DNA from: Calycina herbarum
Taxonomy: Eukaryota > Ascomycota > Leotiomycetes > Helotiales > Pezizellaceae
Direction: 5' to 3'
Assembly: GCA_001414485.1 (NCBI GenBank)
Contig: LLEY01000020.1
Coordinates: 434,001-498,000 of the forward strand
DNA: 64,000 nt
This document shows, in pieces, positions 22,601 through 32,751 of this stretch. The translations under genes and the position numbers were made by a program. The notes under the pieces are model-generated. The model was not told where the DNA came from. It saw only the letters and a list, made by a program, of their open reading frames with translations, and ran no database searches. Every line of letters begins with the position of its first letter. Position 1 is the stretch's first letter.

Positions 22601-25600
22601 GCAGAAACGAGACCTCAATTTCACTATCGTGCAGGTTACTTGCTCGACAAGAAGAGCGAGACCTACGAACATCTCCATGCTTTGCGTGAGAACATTGGTC
22701 ACCTTCTATCCAAGATACATAACTTTCTAGTCAATCAACAAGAAGACGACGTTGCTTGCTTCACTGCCTTGTACTCCGCCTATCGCACTTGGATCACTGA
22801 TGTTGGCAATGAGCGATCTGCCCATATGCTGGAACGTGTGACCAGGCTTTACTCAAGTGATATTAGGGCCTTCAAGATAAGCGGTTTACGAAAAGTGTAT
22901 CCCAGACCACTTTTGGTGAGGCGAGCAGGGATATATCATTTCCAAAGAGTGAAGCACAACTCTTCCGCTAGACACAAATCAGATCTTGATAAGAAGTTGC
23001 TGTTGGAACTTGCTGCTTCGTCGGTCTCTCTCTATGCTGAAGTTCGAGTCAACGCCCAGTCAGCTCTGGAGGCTGCGCTGAAGAGTCTCTTGGCTGGTCG
23101 ACCCCTTGTCATTCCTCCACTGTTAAACACTTTCCGTAAGGCTCTAGACTCGGATGATTTTAACAGAATCAAGGGCTCCTTGTACACCTTATTTTTTGGA
23201 AGCCTTACCAAGACGATTTCAAGGGATTGGCGATTTGCCCCGGACTTGATTGAACTTTATATCAGATCAGCTTCCGTTGATAAGCCATCCATACAAAAGA
23301 TCAGTGGGCAAGCTCTGTATGGAGGTCTTTCGGAATTTGGAAAATCTTTGGAACACTACATGGTCATTAACCAGGACCTTGTGGAAACCATTGTGCCCAC
23401 GGAGGATTGTGATACTCGAATCAGTACCAGGAATAGCTTCATCAAGGAACGAAGAAGCAAGGTCGAAAAAAAGAAGTCTGAGCTGTCAAGGAAGCTGATA
23501 GAAATTTCGAAGAATTCGCATTGGAAAATTGCAGGCAGATGCGCCATTTTCATCTTGAACAGTGGTCTTCGAATTCAGACTCTTGCGGAACCTGATTTGA
23601 TCGAACTAGCCGTGAAGGGGGCTATTGATGACCATCCAGGCCTCCGAATGAGCTACTCGGAAGCATTTATTCGGATCTTCAATCATGTCGAAACCCGTGC
23701 TATTTATGGCCATAGTGCTGAGAAGTACATTCGAGAAGAGGAAACTCAAATCAATAGAGTTGAAGTCGAGGTAGAGAATGGAGATTCTGCCTGGACGGAG
23801 GCCTTTTTGGCAGGATTCGAAAGTCCGGAATTGCCAGAGTATTTCGTTGACCGAGACTTTCCTGGATGGCTGGCATGGGGTAAGAAATTCAAAGCATTCG
23901 CCTCTCGCCCTGTTGAGTTCGAGGACTATGACGAGCTAGAAGTCAAGGTTCGAAAGCAGATTGGTTCTCTTTTGACGCGGGAGTGGTACAGCAAGTTCTT
24001 TGGATACATGAAGCAAGAACCCCGTGATTCATCGGCGGATCGATTCCGAGTACAACATGCTGCACTCCTCATTCAAACCTTCGAACTCACTCTAAGCGAT
24101 TTGTCATCTGCTACTTTCCAGGATGTCAAGGATTTGATCAAGACGACATTTGAGGATGGCACCGACAAGCATCAACATCGTGCTACCTCTGAAATTTTGG
24201 CTGCACTTCTTATCTCAGTAATGGAGCGACCACTAGAGGTTCGAAATGAGGTGTGGGCTTATGGCGTGCCGATACTGCTCAAGGTGTTCAATGATGGATT
24301 GACACCAGAGAACATCACATACTGGATGACATGTCTGCACATGATTATTAGCGGAAAGGACCCTCGACAATCACGAGAGATTTTCGATAAGCTCGTTTCC
24401 TTCCGGCTGGATATGTCCTCAAATGCGGCCTTCAAAGAGAGTTCGAAAGTACAGCTGCTTGAGTTTGCTATTCAAGACGCTGGTTGGCATTTCCGGCACG
24501 AAAAGCCAATCCTGGAAGATTTCCTTGGTCACATTGATCACCCTTACAAGGCAGTCAGAGAAGCTATTGGACGGACTATTGCATCAATCTATCGCACACG
24601 CTATTATGAAGCCTTCAAGGACGTTCCTACTTTGCTCGCGGAGAACAAAGCATCATCCTCGATAGGTATCAAGCCATACACTCCTACCGATGATTTCGCT
24701 GCAACACTGAAAGGTGTCTTCGGCCGACTTGAGGTTTGGCGTGGCGAGCGTGTGCCAGGTCAGCAGACTCCATCTTCATATACATCCGGAAGCAAGACAG
24801 TCCTATTGTGGCTCGATACTACTTTGCAGTCCTACGAATGCACTCAACTCCTTGATTACTTCCCCGATGTGTTCATGGAGCAGCTCCTCCACATGATGGA
24901 CGTCAAGGAAGATCCCGAACTTCAACGACTCGCATATCAAGTCTACTGTCACCTACCGAATATTCCTTTCCGCGCAGGCGAGGATGGTGCTTTTATCTCA
25001 GCTCTCATCCGCATTGGCAAGGTATCAACCTCCTGGCATCAACGTTTGAGAACCCTGATCAACATGCAAGTCATCTACTTCCGCCGCATCTTCCTCATCC
25101 GCCCAGAACAACAACAAGCACTCTTCTCCGCCGTCGCCGACATGCTCGAAGACACGCAACACGAAGTCCGCATGGGCGCCTCCACCACCCTAGCAGGCAT
25201 GATCCGATGCTCGCCCATCGCGCTGAGGAACAACATCCTCTCCTCGCTCAAAACCAAGTTTACCGTTTCCCTGAGAAAGAATCCGATGCCGAAGAAAACT
25301 CCCGGGACGAGCACACCGGTTAATAGTAATCAGCAGGTTATTCGGAGACATGCGGCGGTTCTGGGGCTGGGCGCGCTGGTTAATGCGTTTCCTTATGCGA
25401 CGCCGCCGCCCGAGTGGATGCCGGAGATTTTGGCGATGCTGGCGAGTAAGGCTGCTAGTGATGCGGGGGCGATTGGAAAGACGGTTAAGACTATCTTAGC
25501 GGATTTTAAGAAGACGAGGCAGGATACTTGGGTTACAGATCAGAAGGTATGTTTTTTCTTCTTCTCTATCCGCCGAATGTGAATGAATGAATGAGGTGCA

Positions 25601-25719
25601 TGATTTGGATCGGGATGACAAATGCGATGCAACATTTGCTGACTTTGAGAAAATAGTATTTCACCTCGGAACAATTAGAGGACCTGGAGGGTGTTTTGTG
25701 GAAATCTTATTTTGCGTAA
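19626..25719 (+). CDS. BLM10: Proteasome activator Blm10/PA200
   Basis: Model join(19626..20158,20206..25546,25657..25719), 1978 codons, the expected giant size. The N-terminus is MADSERPRKRLKR; an in-frame ATG at 19536 would add 30 residues. Diagnostic stretches include RPRTYPYFKLLPY, the HYLKPGDDLILDWRPLWKEI region and a HEAT-repeat-like helical solenoid throughout. An acidic loop (GDSNMEGVDSGSEDENP) lies near residue 960. The short third exon adds YFTSEQLEDLEGVLWKSYFA. Blm10 caps the 20S proteasome core as a single-chain ring; its last residues insert into an alpha-subunit pocket and open the gate. The yeast and animal proteins end in YYA (HbYX motif), whereas this one ends YFA, with Phe at the usual Tyr. 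Roles in the family include proteasome maturation and degradation of acetylated histones. Confidence 0.95.
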
Positions 25720-26540
25720 AGGAAAGATGGGAATGGATCACTTTGAGAATGGGGCAAGGAAAGTAGGAATCAGAGTCCGTTTTTCTGGGCAGGGTTGTCT
25801 ACCTATGGTCTGCTTGAGTGAGCAAAGGGAATAATTGGGGATTGGTTCTCGATGGTACATTCAACATGGAAGTGAGCGGTGGTGGATATTCGCTTTTTGC
25901 TCTGCTACGTGGGATATGGATTTGGCGTGATGGGCGTCGAGAGTTGCAGGGAGTGGTATGAGAAAGGGATGTGTATAGAGGAGTGCATGTGTGTTTCGAA
26001 TAGTGGCAAGGGAATAGGTTGATATTGATAAATGAGATTGTGCTTTGAGGCAAATTAATTTTTCTTAGAAGTGTTGTGATGGACATTAGAGGTGGCAGTA
26101 AATACTTCAGGTTCGTACATACCCCCTCGCTACTTACCCCATGTGTTTTGAAATAGCAATACTGGAAAACTGGAATTTAGAACACCGGGTTACTTATTTA
26201 CTGCGGCTTATGATATCTACCACGAAGTTAGGCAGAAAGCTGCATATACTCACGGCTACTGATAGGTCTGATTTCAGTCAGGTTCCAATTATATATTTCG
26301 ATTGCACCATACGTACTGTAATTTAAATATCCTTGGAATAGTTGGAGGCTGCAACAAAATTACCACGAACTGTGCTTGTTTTGTGTTTCACCTCGACTCC
26401 CTCGATTGTCAGGTCCCGCCCGTAAAGACTGCTGCCACTTTTCCAGCGTCACGGCGTTGTCGTTCTGGTTTGTACTAGTCGAATGTAAGTTGGCGATGTA
26501 CCTTCAAGATAGGTGGCGACTCGGAATTCCCAATACTAGC
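25720..26540. other. Blm10 3' region with MITE copy D
   Basis: 3' flank of Blm10 followed by a short inverted-repeat element (26082-26214). The rest shows no gene. Confidence 0.55.
26082..26214. mobile_element. MITE copy D (about 133 bp, internally deleted)
   Basis: Left end GGACATTAGAGGTGGCAGTA followed by AATACTTC; right end TATTTACTGCGGCTTATGAT. The ends are imperfect inverted repeats of the family. The first interior bases match copy E, but about 30-90 bp of interior present in other copies is missing. Confidence 0.7.
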
Positions 26541-28170
26541 CTAAGCAAAAAAGTCTTCCAAATAACGCTCAACCTTCTGCCTCTCGTGATCTTCCTCCCA
26601 ACGACGCACATCTGGGGAAAACTTGCTGACGAATGGATAAACCATTAGGGGACGGGTATGCTCAGTGTCGGTTGGTAGTCGAGGTTGTAGAGGCTCGACT
26701 GCAGCTGGTAGTAGGTCGTCGGTTGAAGGGTTCCTATCTAGTAACAATTTGAAAAAGGTTTCTGGAATTTGAATGTCCAGATGCTCCACAGTCTCTGGGA
26801 TGTGACATGCTGCGAGTCCGTATTTTAGGTATAGGTTGCCGTGACTTTCCGAAAGTTCCCTCCTAGCGAGTCTGTAGATGACTCCGAATGGGATTGAGAT
26901 TGTATCTACGTGTAGATAGAAAGAAGTGAACCGGGTTTGGCGAGTGAACTGCCGGCTAATAAAGAATTTTGAAATCGCCTAAGAGATCCTCGAGTATGTC
27001 GGGGTTGTACTGTAAGTTTCGTATTGGTTCGTACTTTCTAGTAGAAAGACAATACCCGCCCTACTCTTCGTCCAAACTCTAGTCCAAGCCTGTGAGTTTG
27101 TCGTCTCCAATGGCGACACCTTCAGCCTGACTGGCAATCTAGAAATATATCGTCCGAGGAGGCTTGGCTAGTAACTCCTGTCTGTCTTCTCTGTCGCGAG
27201 CTTCCTTTTCTCCCTTTTTATGGAAAGCTCTATCCTTCTGGCAGTTTTCCTTTCCGTGGTATAGGGTTATCACACCTTGTATCGCGAAGGTGCTGCAATA
27301 AATTGTCTCGGTCGGTGTCATCTGGCTTTGCATATTCTTCTTCGGATGCTTTTGCTTCTTCTTCACTGAATATTGCATAGTTGTTGAAATCTTAGTAATA
27401 CTGCTCATACGGTCTGGTCCAGAAGGGTGGTAAGGGGTTCATGAGCCAAGTTGTTACATGTACCGAAAAGTAAGAGGATAGAGCAAGCCTGAATTCTTCA
27501 AGTCTCGCTTCATCCCCGAGACGTAGAGGGGGGTTAGGAGTTATAACTCGATATAAGTTGTATATGCTTAGGACGCAACAAGTCGGCAAGGAGGTTGAAT
27601 TCAGATTCTCGGGTCAATACGATAGAGCCGGAGTGGTGATAGAATGATTCCGCACATTGCCCAAATACGATTGTCTCGACAATTTCTAAACCACTAGTCT
27701 TCAACAGCTGGTATCTATCGTTATGCTCGTAGTGTGCGTAGCGGGGATCTTCGAGGTGCGTTTCGAGTTCCTCCTAAGGAATATAAACCGTGTCTTGGGC
27801 TAGGTTGAACTAGACAACATCTCTTAGGCCTTCCCAGAATAGACGACAATTAAGAATCTTCTTGTATACTAAGAGAAACTCGGCGTGAGACTCGCGATTC
27901 GCTGTATAAGATACCGGTGGAGGCACCCGTGTGATTAGAGCTATAGTGTTATTACGAGTGAACAACGTGGCGGGGACCATACCTCTGATATGCTTATCGA
28001 GCCTTAGCTGCCGAGGGGGGAAGCTTGCCCGCCAGATCTTTCTACGAATCTCTAATGGAAGCTCGGTGAGCTTATGGAACTCGGTGATCTCTTCTTCCGC
28101 ATACCACTCATGAACCTAATATAACAGGCCATGCTGATCAGGCATCTCGTTTATAAACAAGTTCAAGATC
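26541..28170 (-). pseudogene. 2EXR-type gene with multiple in-frame TAG/TAA codons
   Basis: On the minus strand from about 28170 to 27122 one frame reads as protein: FHKLTELPLEIRRKIWRASF, LITRVPPPVSYTANRESHAE, NCRLFWEGLRDVV, ETIVFGQCAESFYHHSGSIV and LEEFRLALSSYF. The start resembles the fungal 2EXR domain (LPxEIRxKIW, then NRESR), a widespread ascomycete family of unknown role. This frame is broken by seven stops at 28116, 27810, 27774, 27534, 27392, 27230 and 27218 (lower coordinate of each). All are TAG or TAA in positions where glutamine would read naturally; tryptophan codons are intact. Further down, about 27120-26541, a second frame (RLARRELSESHGNLYLKYGL ... ending RYLEDFFA) continues, suggesting a frameshift or an unrecognised intron. 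The pattern fits CpA-to-TpA decay (RIP). Boundaries are approximate. Confidence 0.65.
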
Positions 28171-28416
28171 TGCTGGGTTTCATTATCTGGTGAGGACACG
28201 ATGGCAGAGAGGACCCAGATCAATTAAGAACTGAGAAGGTGGGTGGTAAAGAAATGTGCTGCCTAGCAAGCACGGGGTGTTCTTCGTCTTTCGACAAGGA
28301 ACAGCAAGACACGGAGGCCTGCTTTCAACTGTTGAAGGCCAACAGAAAAGCCGAAAAGAGGATATGAACGCCGCGAAACGTTCACAGAAGGGGAGCCGAC
28401 AAGGGCGAGAAGGATA

Positions 28417-28514
28417 GTGGGGAGTTGGTTGAAGAGGAAAGGAAAAGTTCGCGAAGTCGAGGAGTTTGAGGAAGTTACGGGGGATGCTTTACTCCATCTT
28501 TCACGTTCGCTAAA
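28417..28514 (+). pseudogene. C-terminal fragment of an F-box-like paralogue (copy 0)
   Basis: The frame reads WLKRKGKVREVEEFEEVTGD then ALLHL, matching the FWKAKAKEDDFLEVTGDAL region near the end of the paralogue at about 30520. Only this C-terminal segment is visible, directly before copy 1, so it is probably a remnant of a tandem copy. Confidence 0.5.
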
Positions 28515-28905
28515 ATGTACCCTTATAAGGGTCGATCAAATTGGAGACAACTTGACAACGGGAAATACTACTGGAGAGAACTTAATAGCGAACTGTACTG
28601 GAAACCTGGAGAGCACGAAAACGAATCGCTTGATGAGCCCATCTTATTCTGGAACACTTTCTTGGGCATGTATGACTGGGACGACGACGACGACGAGTGT
28701 GTGTGTTCATATTGTGACTTTCGTGGGAGGAAATTGAGCTTGGTTAGACGTCTAGCACCGCTAGATAAATTGGGGCGGAAGCACAAGGGCTATACATTTT
28801 GCAATGGATGTGCAATGTATAGAAAGAACTAAGAGGATTTGGAAGGCAAAATCTAAGGAGGAATCGTTTGAGGAGGTGACAGGGGAGACTTTAGTAGTGT
28901 TGGCA
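28515..28905 (+). pseudogene. F-box-like family paralogue copy 1 (frameshifted)
   Basis: From ATG 28515 the protein has ECVCSYCDFRGRKLSLVRRL then APLDKLGRKHKGYTFCNGC and stops after AMYRKN at 28832. In the next frame the family sequence continues at once (RTKRIWKAKSKEESFEEVTG), so a one-base shift near 28825 truncates it. The N-terminal part differs from the F-box exon of copies 2-4 and the LPxEI helix is not evident. It may be a decayed or rearranged copy. Cys pairs (CVCSYC, CNGC) could bind zinc. Confidence 0.6.
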
Positions 28906-29103
28906 GTTGCCCTGGCTGTTGGTACGCAAGGAAGCTTGGTGATAGATATATCCCTGGAGGATCAAATTGTACTTTAAATCACGTGTTCACCCGGGCTGCA
29001 TATCTAAGTGCGGGGACGTTATCGCGTCTTCCTCTGGGCACCACACGAACTTGACTTCAAACCAATCTCAATCCCATCACCGCAGCTTCCAATTTCCATT
29101 TCA

Positions 29104-29738
29104 ATGAGAGGCTCTCGCTCAATCACACGTCCGCGCAGCAATCGGAGCCGGAGAAACAAAATGAGGCTCCGGGAGGCAAAGTTAGCAAATTACCACAACA
29201 ACTGGAAGGAGCTCTTCGTCCCAAAGACAGTAGGTTTAAACCTAAAAATCTCCGATTCAGCTAACAAGCTCAGTTCAAAAACAACCCCGTCATCTCCGGG
29301 CCCCTCCTCCAACTTCCCCTTGAAATCCAGATCATGATCTTCAGTGAAATGGACCGAGAAGACCAAATATGTTTCGCATTCACCTGCACCCATTTGATGC
29401 GCCTCTCCTCAACCTTCTCTATAAAATTCCCTTCCTTCCTATTAACGCCTAGATACCCGTCAAGACAACACAGTAGGCGAGATTGTGTTTGTCGTGCGAT
29501 GAAGGACCGTTTACTTGGGCGTTTGGTACCACTGAATAAGGTGGGACAGAAGAAGAAGACTTTTACTATTTGTGATGGGTGCATGAGGTATCGAAGTACG
29601 AAGAAGGGGTTTTGGATGGCGAAAGCAGGAGATGGGGGCGAAGAGCTGGGGAAGGAGGATTGGGCGAAGTTGGCGGACCAGTTTAAGGATGGGAAGTCTC
29701 GCCATTGTCCGGGTTGTTGGTATGCAAATGATTGCTGA
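29104..29738 (+). CDS. F-box-like protein with C-terminal Cys pairs (paralogue copy 2, intact)
   Basis: Model join(29104..29229,29274..29738), 196 codons, one 44-bp intron (GTAGGT donor, CAG acceptor). Exon 1 is basic (MRGSRSITRPRSNRSRRNK) and ends NWKELFVPKT. Exon 2 starts FKNNPVISGPLLQLPLEIQI then MIFSEMDREDQICFAFTCTH, the shape of a fungal F-box (LPxEI...IF...D..C.A.TC). It continues DRLLGRLVPLNKVGQKKK, with CDGC and CPGCW near the end that could form a zinc site. F-box proteins connect substrates to SCF ubiquitin ligases; no substrate-binding repeats are present, so its role is unknown. The splice position and both flanking motifs are shared by copies 3 and 4, which supports the model. 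An upstream in-frame ATG (29008) would add 32 residues. Confidence 0.7.
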
Positions 29739-30077
29739 GAGGGAAGTTGCGATGTGGTTACTGGGACCTCCGTTCACGACTTGAGGTTGTTGAAGGAAGG
29801 AGCTACTTACAAAGACTATGGTTGTAGATTACACGAAAAAGGATAATAAGCACTGATTTTCAACTCAACCGAAAGGGTCTAGAATAATCATATAAAAGTG
29901 AATTGACACAATAGGTACATTGGATCGCCTACTTTAGATCACGTGGTTGAGCGTCTTGCTGCCTATTAAATTGAGCGTCTTCCTCCAGGCCAACTCAATT
30001 CCGACATATTTCCAATCTCATCACCACTTCTCCCCAAACCCAAAGCCCAAACCCCTCAGTACTACTTCATTAGGCCC

Positions 30078-30660
30078 AACATGCCGGTGGGCCACTGAAA
30101 GAAATTCTTCATCCCAAGAACGGTAAGTCTCACCGAAGTGCTTCGTGAGCGAGTTGACTAATCTATATCAGTTCAACAACACGCCGGTCCTCTCCTCATC
30201 CCTTCTCCGTCTTCCCACAGAGATTCTGGTTATGATTTTCCGTGCTCTTGACGACAGCTACGACAAAGACAAAAAGGATCAAATATGTTTCGCGCTCAGC
30301 TGCATCCATATCATTCAAATATCTGCAGTACATGACTTGTATGTTCGCACCGTTGGGCATAGCAGGAAACATTTTGATCATGAGGACAAGGAAAAGCGGT
30401 TGGCCTTTCTTAAACTTCTGGCACCACTTACCAAACGAGGGCGAAAGAGTAAGGCTTTTGCTCTGTGTGAGAAGTGCATGGCTTATCGACCTACAACCAA
30501 GAAGTTTTGGAAGGCAAAGGCGAAGGAGGATGATTTCTTGGAGGTGACAGGGGATGCTCTGGCGGAAATGGCGACGATGTTCAAGAATGGCGAGTATCTC
30601 AGATGTCCTGAATGCTGGTATGAAAGGAATATGACCACACCCTACCCTAAGGATGGCTAA
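30078..30660 (+). pseudogene. F-box-like family paralogue copy 3 (exon 1 has a premature stop)
   Basis: Exon 2 (from 30172, TTCAACAAC) is full-length: FNNTPVLSSSLLRLPTEILV, DQICFALSCIHI, KLLAPLTKRGRKSKAFALCE, KFWKAKAKEDDFLEVTGDAL and CPECWYERN, stop at 30660. Exon 1 (about 30078-30122) ends KKFFIPRT before GTAAGT at the same splice position as in copy 2. The codon just upstream is TGA where copy 2 has TGG (NNWKELF), so the ATG at about 30081 gives MPVGH and a stop. Unless another 5' exon or start is used, the protein cannot be made from the conserved start. Confidence 0.6.
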
Positions 30661-30974
30661 CCGGACTCTGAGGATGAGAATTAAAGTTGGGTTGAACTTC
30701 AAGTTGCTGAAGGCAGGAGCAACCTACCAACGCCAAGACCACATGCTTTACGACACCCCAAGATGCTTTCTGTTTTCTACATACCAATCCAACTCATCGC
30801 CACGACAAGGTGCTGGGGGTTCGCGTCTTCCTCCGGCAAACGTCGCCTTCGGTCTACCAACAACTCCGATCCCATCACAATTTTCTCGAGACTTCAACTA
30901 CGATCTCGGTACTCTTTCTTACCTGCCAATTCGTTTTTCTCTTCCTGCGTGCGCTTTCGTGTCTTCGGCCCAGC

Positions 30975-31505
30975 ATGTGTCGACATAACACTGAATGGTC
31001 ATCCACAAAGAAGGACGTGAACTTCTTCGTTCTAAAAATAGTAAGTGAAAACCCCAATTTGTTCCATAAGAGAGTCGGCTAACTCGTGTGTCAGTTCACA
31101 AACAATGCACTAATCTCCGCGCCAATCCTCCTCCTTCCCCTCGAAATCAAGATTTCGATCTTACGCTACGTCAACCGCCAAGATGACCGAATCTGTCTCG
31201 CCTTCACTTGCATCCATTTCATGCGCCTTTTCGAACCCATCCTCTGCCCTTCATTCAAATACACAGTCGAGTTTGCACAAGAATGTGCCTATGTACGGGA
31301 TTGTTCTTGTCGAGTGAAGAAGTTGAGCTTGGTCAAACGTCTAGCACCGCTTGATGAACAGGGACAAGTGAGCAAGGAATTTGATCTTTGTAAAGAATGT
31401 ACGCAGTACGGCCTAGAAAGAAGGAGTTTTGGATTGCGAAGCTCGAAGCGGGGGGTTTTGAGAAAAATGGGTTGGAGAGAAACTTTTATGAAAGTTTTGC
31501 GATAG
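30975..31505 (+). pseudogene. F-box-like family paralogue copy 4 (C-terminal frameshift)
   Basis: join(30975..31040,31095..31505) gives 158 codons. Exon 1 MCRHNTEWSSTKKDVNFFVL KI is spliced (GTAAGT, 54-bp intron) to FTNNALISAPILLLPLEIKI, then RICLAFTCIHFMRLF and KLSLVKRLAPLDEQGQ. After CKECTQY the frame departs from the family. In the +1 frame the expected RPRKKEFWIAKLEAGGFEKN continues. A one-base deletion near 31405 therefore removes the C-terminal Cys pair. The truncated protein could still be made. Confidence 0.6.
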
Positions 31506-32751
31506 CATCTTATGTACTAAAATCTAACGATACGAAGCGACTCTCGGGGATTTGCCCCTCGGAAATATCTATTTTTATATCTCGGATTTATTATACTCGA
31601 ATTTATACTTCAATCTCAGTTGAGAAGAAGCTTATTACGAACTGTCAAAAGTATAGGCAGTAATGCCCTATAATAATGCTCTCAAAATGTCAGCTTCGAA
31701 AAAACTTCCTGCTTTGTTCCTCTGCTGCACTATACTAAAATAACAACAGTACGTCCCACGTAAGACCAGAAAAAGACCAAAAAAATATACAAGGAATCCT
31801 TGATAGCTACTTAATAATAGATTAGAGTTGCAACTATTAATCTAGCAGTTGAGGTTTATTCTGGCTTTCAAGGTTAGAGCGCTGTATTTCAGTTGATGTG
31901 GTAGAACTTCCAGGGCTTAGTGTGGGCTCGCTTGCCCCTCCCGCGATGGACATCAAAAGTGGCAGTAATACTTCAAGTTCGAACCTGCTCGTCGTTCCAG
32001 CTTTCTAGGGAAATATGGGTAAATTATTCTAAACATTTTGGACAATTTAAGATTAACTCGGAAATTTGGAAGAATGAGAGCGATTTACTGCCGCTTTTAT
32101 TGTCCATCGTGAGCCCCTATAGCTTTAGGCTCTTAACCCCATTTGCCGAGAGATGGAAAACCCAGAGCACGGAAAACCAGAACCCTTCAAGTCTAGAATA
32201 TTTAGCCTTTGAATAAAAAGAGTTAGGTAGAGAAGAAATTAGAAGTTAGATATACTTTGTAAGAAAGTTCCAAGGTTGTAGAGATGAGGGAAACGGATAA
32301 AATGGGTTCGAAGATAGTCATCCGCGCCCGTTTCCTATGCTAATTCATGAAACAAAATGTATATGTGCCGATTATCAACTGTTTCAATGCGGTTCTAAAT
32401 TGCGACTTTCCTGAGCTTGCCAAAATTCTCGCTTACGTAAAAAGGGGACATCGTTGTACTAGGTGATATCAAAGTAAAAGAGCTCTTTTGAACTTGATCT
32501 TTACGGCTATTTCTTAGCTCGGAATATACGGGGAAATTAAACAAGCTTGATCTATGGTTATGGTTTCACAATGAAGTAGGTGTCGATAGTGAGGCTTTGC
32601 TTAGCCTCATATCGTGTCTGCCTTGGCTTGAATGATAATACCATGACTCCCCTGAAAATATTTGCCATAATCATCAACTCTCACGACATCAATCAATTAC
32701 CGCATCAAATCAACAAAACCCATTTGCTAGTGGTTCGTCATACATCTCACT
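31506..32751. other. AT-rich intergenic region with MITE copy E
   Basis: No gene seen. It contains the inverted-repeat element at 31945-32108. The plus-strand frame 32580-33029 overlaps the next gene in another frame and shows no motifs. Confidence 0.5.
31945..32108. mobile_element. MITE copy E (164 bp, best-preserved ends)
   Basis: The right end read inward is GATGGACAATAAAAGCGGCA followed by GTAAATC; the left end GATGGACATCAAAAGTGGCA differs at three positions. The inverted repeat therefore extends outward to GATGGACA, longer than first apparent in copies A and B. The interior aligns with the reverse complement of copy A through GTTCCAGCTTTCTAGGG and TCTAAA blocks. Confidence 0.8.
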
